From NCBI GenBank assembly GCA_021018995.1, contig CM037586.1:22186394-22250393 (forward strand): 64,000 nt of DNA. Direction: 5' to 3'. The stretch comes from Chloranthus sessilifolius. Its lineage: Eukaryota; Streptophyta; Magnoliopsida; Chloranthales; Chloranthaceae. Positions 57,039 to 64,000 of the stretch are shown here, piece after piece (position 1 is the first letter of the stretch; each line of letters opens with the position of its first letter). The translations under genes and the position numbers were made by a program. Below the pieces are notes generated by a model. That model worked only from the letters and a program-made list of their open reading frames with translations. It searched no databases and was not told the origin of the DNA.

Positions 57039-58081
57039 TCACACCGTCCCCTCTGGTGATCCGATCTTTGGGTCAGCTGTTCGTAATCGGCGCTCTAGTG
57101 GTGGTGGTGGTCATCGCGACAGTTATAACTATGGTTTCATGAAGTAATGGAGAAATACTTCACGCGGTCTGTAGCCCTCTCCTCATGGGGCGAGACGGCG
57201 TACCCTGGAGCGTCTGAGTAACACTCCAGCATGCTCGAAATAAGGCGAGCATATGGCATCTTTTCTTTGGGCCTCAAATTGCCCTTCATCAACTTTCCTT
57301 TAATATACCTCATCCCCTCCAAGACGATCATGGGGGTGTCGAAACAACGGCCGCAAAATGCTACGTACAAGGCCTGTTGAACCAACTCCACCCTCTCAGT
57401 GTCATGACGCATCGGTTAAAGGTTGCACTTGATTATGAAATCAAGCATCCACATGTAATGAGGGAGATCGACCCTCCTAATAGATGATCCCAACCCTTTC
57501 TTCCCATTAGTCATGCGGGTCATGATTTCTTCAAATCTCACCTCTTCCGCAAAGGGTGGGAAGAGGGTAGTCTTGGGTACAAAGTCTAGATAACATTCTA
57601 AGGCTTCGTGGACGTGGCGACGGGTGAAGGTATAGTCACGACCCTCAATGGTGGTCATGACAACGTCGTCGGTAGGCCCCTCCTTTAACCCTTGGTAAAA
57701 TAGGCGGACCAGCCTAGGGTAGTAAGACCCGCGGAGTGATTTTAAAAGGTTGCTGAGGCCGACCTTTACCAAGTAGTTTCAAGCCCATTGGGTCTCGCCC
57801 GCCAGATCGGGGTTGGTAAACAGCTCCACATCGAAGATAAACTCATCTTCGATGGTCTTAGCTACCCACCATTCATTTGGTTGGGGGACATTCTCGGGTG
57901 GTGGTGGGATTGGTGAAGACTCGCACGAAGACGTGCTCGTCAAACTGGATGTGGTATCCGATGCCGACGGTGATGGGGTCCTCACAGGTGATGGGGTAGG
58001 TGGTGGCGGTGCGGCGTTCTTACGTCGGACCGGGAGTTTAGATGTTGCCTTCTTCGTAGACAAACAGGTTTTAAGCGGCAT
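57039..58081 (-). pseudogene. B2 accessory ORF
   Basis: Counterpart of 31561-33065. ATG 58081, a Pro/Ser-rich N-terminus, the same in-frame TGA after QWA (57779-57781), then the folded region YYPRLVRLFYQGLKEG ... HYMWMLDFIIKCNL, a private TAA at about 57413-57415, and ALYVAFCGRCFDTPMIVLEG. The Pro/Ala/Gln-rich tail is mostly deleted (about 0.45 kb shorter than in B1). It lacks the TAG that interrupts B1 after LDFVP. Confidence 0.75.
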
Positions 58082-59038
58082 TTTTTTTATAAATCAAGAA
58101 AAACTAGGGTTTGATGGCTCGAAATGGAAGAAGGTAAAAATCTAGGGTTTACCTTTGGTATTCGATCCAAAATCGATCCAAAATGCCCAAAAACCCTAGC
58201 TGGTATGCTTGCTCTCGAGAAGGGAGATGAAGTGGCACGCAAGAACACAAAACCCCAAATTTTCAAATGAGGATAAATCCCCCTCGATTTATATATATAG
58301 GCCCCGATTCGATTAATCAATTTCTAAAATCGATTAATCGAGTTTCAAAATTTAGCCAAGCCGCGCGAAATCGATTAATCAAAACTCAAAATCGATTAAT
58401 CGAAATTGTGGTCACTTAAATTTCAACTTTTTCCAACTCACTGGCGCATGCCAGTCGATTAATCGAAACTCCAAGTCGATTAATCGAAATCCCAAAATCG
58501 ATTAATCTAATTTCACTTCGATTAATCGAAATTGTAAGGTTCTTCAAATTTTTCTAAAATTCTCAGGTAACTCGATTAATCGAACCTCTAGATAGATTAA
58601 TCGAAATCCAAAATCGATTGATCAAAACTCAAATCGAACAATCAAAATTTTACTTGGTTAATTTCCTGAATCTCCATTAAATCTCCACTCACTGGCATAT
58701 GCCAGTCGACTAATCGACCAAAATCGATTAATCAAATTCTCAAATCGATTAATCGATTAATCGGTTTCGATCAGATTCTTCAGATTTTTTTTATATATAA
58801 TTTCCTCTCGCTTTTGGTTCCTTGGTAAAACGTGACCAGCTGATCATTATTTCGGCGAAACACGTCATTACGGTCATGTCGAGGCTATGATGAACTTTAA
58901 CTACGCAATTGACATTGTATTAGGGATACGATGCGGATAAAGATTTTTCTATTGAGTACATTGATCAAAAGATTTACATTGGATTACAATATATGGTTTC
59001 ATTCCACAAACATGCTTGCGGTGATACGATTTTTCTTC
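58082..59038 (-). promoter_or_regulatory. B2 spacer with CGATTAATCG array and accessory-ORF leader
   Basis: On the minus strand the array (about 58775-58305) is followed by TATATATATAAATC (about 58298-58285), a CCCTAG-rich leader and ATG 58081, matching B1. The conservation of this order in two independent insertions supports a real regulatory unit. Confidence 0.65.
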
Positions 59039-62000
59039 TCAAGTTGTCGCAAACAAGTCCGGATACTGTTCTTTCACGTTGGCCTCTTGTTCCCACGTAG
59101 CTTCTTCGGCCAGATGATACTTCCATTGAACAAGTACTAATGGAATCACTTTTGTCCGCAACACTTATTCCTTTCAATCCTAAATCTCCACCGGCTCTTC
59201 GATCATGGTCATATCCTCATGCATCTCAAATGATTGGCCACTCAACACGTGATCTGGGCCATTAAGATATTTCCTGAGCATCGATAAGTGGAACACATTG
59301 TGTACTTGATCAAATAACAGTGGCAATCCAATGCGGTAAGCAACTTCCCCTACTCGACCCAAAAGTTCAAACGATCCAAGATAGCGGGGACTTAGCTTCC
59401 CTCTCTTTTCGAACCTCATCACGCCCTTCATAGGCGACACTTTCATGAACACATGTTCACCCACCTTAAAGTCTACACTCGTTCACTTGATATCAGCGTA
59501 GCTTTTCTATTTGCTCTGAGCCACTTTGAGTTTGGCCCTTATCATCCGAACATAGGTGGCATTATCTTTAAGTATGTCGGGTCTCAAAATGAATTTCTCA
59601 CCCATATCCTCCCAATTGATGGGCGATCTATATCGCCATCCATAAAGTGCTTCATATGGTGCCATCCCAATGCTCGTCTGAAAGCTGTTGTTATATGCAA
59701 ACTCAATCAACGGTAGGTGTTGATCCCATGATCCTTGCAATTCTAACATACATGCCCTAAGCATGTCCTCAATGATCTGATTGACCCTTTCAGTCTGTCC
59801 GTCGATTTGTGGATAGAATGCCATACTAAAATCTAGTCGCGTTCCCATTCCTTCTTGAAATTTCTTCCAAAACTTTGATGTATACAATGGGTCACGGTCT
59901 GAAACAATGCTACTCAGAATCCCATGCAAACGGATAATCTCTTTCATATACAGCTCTGCCAGTCTTCCCACTGTGTACATCATGTTGTAGGGCAAGAAAT
60001 GTGCTGACTTGATCAATCGATCGACCACTACCCACATGGCGTTGTACTTCTTTGCAGTACGCGGGAGCCCAACAATGAAATCCATAGAGATCGATTCCCA
60101 CTTCCATTCCGGTATAGATAGAGGCTATAGTAATCCCGCAGGGTGTTTATGATTGATCTTGACTTGCTGGCACGTCAAACACCGTGACACGTACTCTACT
60201 ACGTCTTGTTTCAAGCCTCTCCACCAGTAATTCTTTTTCAAGTCTTGATACATCATTGTGCTATCCGGGTGAATCACATAGTTAGATTTGTGAGATTCAT
60301 CAAGAATTATTCATCGTATATCGACATTATCTAGAATACAGAGACGGCCCTTGAACAATAAGGAACCATCCTCCTTGATCAAGAACTCAGATCCAATGCC
60401 TTCAGTTACATCTTGGCGAATCTTTGTTAGCGTCGGGTCTTTCATCTGTAGCTCATAGATATGCTCAAATATCACCGGTCTTACTGATATATTAGCCAAA
60501 AAGGCTCCTGTAGCTTGCGACTCGATGTTCGCATCATACAGTGCCAGATCTTCGAACAACTTCTATCTGTGCATACCCAAAATTAAACTAGCCAATTGAG
60601 CTTAACCCTTCCAACTTAAGGCATCGGCTACTACATTAGCTTTGCCTGGTTAGTACTGTATAGAACAGTCATAGTCCTTGAGAAACTCCATCCATCTGCG
60701 CTGCCTCATATTTAGTTCCTTCTATGTAAACAATATCTGAGACTCTTGTGGTCAGTGAAAATCTCAAAAGTCTCACCGTACAAATAATGTCTCCAAATCT
60801 TGAGTGCGAAAATGACCGCTGCTAATTCCAGGTCATGTGTCGGGTAATTCTTCTCATGTTCTTTCAACTGTCTTGACACATAAGCTATCACCTTTCTGTG
60901 TTGATTAAGCACACAGCCCACACTACTATACGAAGTATCACTGTATACCGCGAACCCTCCACTGCCTGAAGGAATCACTAATACTGGAGCTGAAGTGAGT
61001 CTCTTCTTGAGTTCTTAAAAACTCTTCTCGCATGCCTCACTCCATTCAAACCTTGCGTCTTTCCGTGTGAGTCTCGTGAGTGGTCCTGATATCTTTGAAA
61101 AACCCTCAACGAAACGTCGATAGTATCCCGCCAATCCAAGGAAACTACGGATGTCGGTCATGGTCTTTGGTTGCTCCCAATTCACCACTGCTTCGATCTT
61201 TGCTGGATCTACAGTGACACCATGCTTTGAGACAACGTGTCCCAAAAGGCTAACCTCTTCTAGCCAAAACTCGCACTTGCTGAGCTTGGTATACAGTTGG
61301 TGTTCATGTAAAGTCTGTATGGCTATTCTTAAGTGCTTCTCATGCTCTTCTTCTGATTTTGAATGGATCAGGATGTCATCAACAAATACTATAACACAAG
61401 AGTCTAGGTGTGGTTTAAACACCCTATTCATCAAATCCATGAATGACGCCGGGGCATTTATCAATCCAAACGGCATCACCAGAAATTCATAGTGTCTGTA
61501 CCGAGTCCTGAATGCAGTCTTCTGAATATCCTCTACCTTGACTCTCAATTGATGGTATCCAGATTTCAGATCGGTATTGGAAAACTACCTTGCTCCTTAC
61601 AGTTGATCAACCAGGTCATCTATCCTAGGCAAAGGGTATCGATTCTTAATGGTAAGTTTATTCAATTGTCGATAGTCAATGCACAGACGCATTGACCCAT
61701 CTTTCTTCTTTACAAACAAGACCGGTGCTCCCCATTGAGACACGCTCAGTCTAACAAACCCCTTGTCCATTAGTTCTTGTAACTGCTCTTTTAACTCCTT
61801 CAACTCAGTGGGAGCCATTCTGTATGGTGCTTTAGAAACAGGCTCCGTTCCTGGTGCTAAGTCGATGGCGAATTCTACTTCTCTTTCTGGAGGTAATTCG
61901 AGTAATTCCTTCAGAAATACATCTCTAAATTCCCGTACCACAGCTATCTCAGAGATAACATTCTTCTCGTCTTTATCTTCCTTCAAGAACGCCAAGTATC

Positions 62001-62453
62001 CACTGCACCCTTCCTTTATCAAATGCTCGGCCCTGACTGCCGAGATAAGTGACATGTGCTTCGACCTTTCTCCTCAAAATTGGAATGATCTCCTCGTATT
62101 GGGTCTAAAGATTACGACCTTATTCTTGCAATCTACCGTCGCACAGTGGGTCGACAACCAATCCATGCCAAGGATCACGTCGAATCCTTGCATGTCTAAC
62201 AGAATTAGGTTTGCCGGTAGTTCAAAGACGTCTCCATCCATAACCCTCATGATCACGGAGTTGCACCCCTTCTTGGTATCAACCAATTTCTCAGTAGGAA
62301 TAGTCACGGTTAAAACGAAGTCTAACTCCTCTAGGTCGACTTTCATCCTCTTTATGAAGGGAGGGGTAACAAATGAGTGGGTAGACCCCGGGTCTATTAG
62401 CACTCGAGCTTCGTATGTCAGGTCGCTTCCCTTCTTATATATTTGTAATGCAC
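59039..62453 (-). pseudogene. B2 pol: protease, RT, RNase H, integrase, chromodomain; broken
   Basis: Same domain order as B1. The protease active-site motif reads DPG where B1 reads DSG (about 62392-62394). Reverse transcriptase retains FVDD near 61385. There are stops at about 62071, two near 61585-61600, and 61012 (CAA to TAA). RNase H has a frameshift near 60720. The integrase zinc region (HPDS...CLTC) and DDE core (MDF, SDRDP, QTERVNQII) are in one frame with isolated stops. The chromodomain near 59040-59160 (VQWKYHLAEEATWEQE) has stops just upstream. Confidence 0.93.
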
Positions 62454-62597
62454 CTAATCATACATACACATATATATAATGTATATCATAATACTAGAAT
62501 TTATTACAAGCAAGTTCTTTTCTATTTTCTATATGGATGCACCTTCTTTATCTAAAATTTTTAAGAATTGAAATTCTTTATTTAAAAGAAATCTCAC
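62454..62597 (-). other. Probable intron between gag and protease in B2
   Basis: On the minus strand the donor CCAAG|GTGAGA and acceptor GATTAG|GTG bound 144 AT-rich bases. Removing them keeps the gag frame open into protease. Same junctions as B1. Confidence 0.75.
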
Positions 62598-63996
62598 CTT
62601 GGATCACATCATTTGTGTTGTGAGCCTCTTGAGCTGTGACTGCATAGGCTCTTCCTTGGACAATCGGCTTCCTTGCTTGTATTGGTCGTGGAATAGGAGC
62701 TAAAGCCGTCTTCCCTTTGTTCACCTCGGGGCAATCTTTGATCAGGTGGCCCACCTTGCCACATCGAAAGCAACCTTGAGTATCCTGCCTACAGTCAGCT
62801 ATTCTATGAGACTTTCCACACTTGACACACGTCTCACGAGGTGTGGAAGAAGCTACTCGCGAGAACCCCTGAGTAACTGTAGCTCCGGTAGTAATAGCAG
62901 GGCTCTCATATCTCATTGACCTTCCCAACACAAGCAATGGGAATTTCTGCTGGTTGGTCTGCTGCTCCGGTCTCCCATAGCCTCCTTGGAATGGTGATTT
63001 TTGATTGTTTGGTACAAATCTTAGCTTTTTGTTCACCAGTTCGTAATTCCCCGTTCTACTCTGGTCTGTATTCCACCTTCCTTGCTGCTCCCTCTAGCAG
63101 TACTTATTATTATTTTCTTCTTCTACCACCAAAGTCTTGCTCATGACCTCTCCATAGGTCCTTAGCTGGAATGGCGCTACTCCTCCCCTTACGTCCGGCT
63201 TCAATCCTTGCTGAAACCTCTTCGCTTTCATCATCTCTGTGATAACGTAGTCGAGCGCGAAGCGAGCGAGTCGCATGAACTCCACTCCATATTCTCTCAC
63301 ACTCATTTTCCCTTGAGTAAGCTATAGAAACTGAATCTCCATTTGGTTCCTTACCACTTCCGGGAAGTACTGCTTGTTAAATTTCTCGATGAACTCGTCC
63401 CACGTCCAGGGCATATCTGGGGTCTCTTGAGCCCTAGTCCGTGAAACGGACTTCCACCAAGGCCCAGCCTCCCCGTCTAACATGTAGGCTGCCCAATGGA
63501 CGCTCTCGTCCTCTGTACAAGTGAGCACACTAAACACCTTCTCCATCTCACTTAACCAATTTTTAGCTGCCATAGAGTCTGCCTGTTCTGAAAAGTTAGG
63601 AGGTCTCATCCTCTTAAACTCGGTAAAAGCTGAAGACACTGGCGGTGTCGGAGCCACTGACAGTGTTAGTGGCTGATGCTGCTCATGAGCTGTATGAGCT
63701 GCCAAAGATGCTGCCTGTTGGGCCATAGCAGTCTCCATGGTCTCCATGGTGTGCATCATCCTCTGACGCTCTTCTCTATCCTCATTTCTTTCTCTAACTC
63801 TCTCCTGTTCTCTTTGATCTTGATCCTGATGATCTCGATCCTGATTCTCTCCTTGATCATGGCCCTCTTGACTGCCACTACCTGAAGTACCTCCGTGTCC
63901 CAAAGGTACTCGATTGGTATTCGAGATGAGATCATCTCGACTACACAAATTCCTTTGATGACCGTCCCTGGGTCGGCCTCTTTCTCTAGGGAACAT
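62598..63996 (-). pseudogene. B2 gag
   Basis: ATG at 63996 (MFPRERGRP). The frame is continuous to the splice donor except for two stops, TAG at about 63319-63321 (CAG in B1) and TAG at about 63091-63093. The basic/Glu-rich N-terminus and gag domain (ENWLSEMEKVFSVL, GEAGPWWKSV) are present. Both zinc knuckles are intact (CVKCGKSHRIADC and CFRCGKVGHLIKDC), so B2 is a better guide to the ancestral Gag than B1. Confidence 0.92.
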
Positions 63997-64000
63997 AACG

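Larger units (their letters stand above)
54180..64000 (-). mobile_element. Ty3/gypsy chromovirus, family B, copy B2, runs off the window
   Basis: Same layout as B1 on the opposite strand: 3' LTR 54180-56745, polypurine tract, accessory ORF, palindrome array, pol, intron, gag. The 5' LTR lies beyond 64000, so the target duplication cannot be checked; GCCTC at 54175-54179 is the candidate left copy. Fewer frameshifts than B1, but stops are present in every ORF. Confidence 0.95.

Overview
This is a gene-poor stretch of a large plant nuclear genome, almost certainly an angiosperm. It is built of nested, decayed transposable elements: Ty3/gypsy LTR retrotransposons with tRNA-Asp-type and initiator-Met-type primer sites, hAT-, PIF/Harbinger- and CACTA-type relics, and a plant-specific DUF1985/Ulp1-like transposon gene. 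I see no intact host gene, rRNA, tRNA or CRISPR. All protein and domain names are by eye from translated sequence; no database was searched.

Layout. 1-890 is a minus-strand gypsy gag relic cut off by a 72-base (AT)n tract. 967-10880 is non-coding and holds small DNA transposons: a hAT-type MITE with a perfect 8-base target duplication (1109-1642), a hAT-type MITE nested inside another (2288-2460 in 2142-2550), several copies of a foldback MITE family, a CACTA relic and a PIF/Harbinger-type MITE (8291-8505). 10881-13092 looks like a minus-strand gypsy LTR (family C). Into it went an Athila-lineage element (family A, target duplication ACTGC). A block of X (end of LTR C), A, and Y (first part of a DUF1985/Ulp1-like gene) was then tandemly duplicated: unit 1 is 11981-20215, unit 2 is 20216-50090. 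The 5' LTRs of the two A copies resemble each other more than either resembles its own 3' LTR, so A was inserted and its LTRs had diverged before the duplication. Unit 1's A copy lost nearly all its interior. Unit 2's A copy (21311-46401) keeps gag and an accessory ORF but no pol, and was invaded by a 13-kb chromovirus (family B, copy B1, 22851-35868, target duplication GGTTT) and by an insertion now reduced to a solo LTR (family E, 37271-39406, target duplication TTCTC). 50091-53690 is the single-copy remainder of the Ulp1-like gene and its flank. 54180 to the window end is a second family-B copy (B2) on the minus strand.

Most notable points. (1) Both B copies appear to have an intron exactly at the gag/protease junction. 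Unspliced RNA would give Gag only and spliced RNA Gag-Pol. (2) Both B copies carry an extra ORF between pol and the 3' LTR, with its own TATA-bearing leader. It is recognisably related to the accessory ORF of the unrelated Athila-type element A. (3) Four element families each carry dense arrays of their own 10-base palindrome with CpG in each half: CGATTAATCG in B, CGCTCGAGCG in E, CGATCGATCG in C and GCG-N4-CGC in the Ulp1-like element. In B the same word is arrayed in the LTR and just upstream of the accessory-ORF promoter. The pattern resembles the motif arrays recognised by the VANC anti-silencing proteins of Arabidopsis VANDAL transposons. That functional reading is inference. The arrays, repeats, target duplications and reading frames are visible in the sequence.
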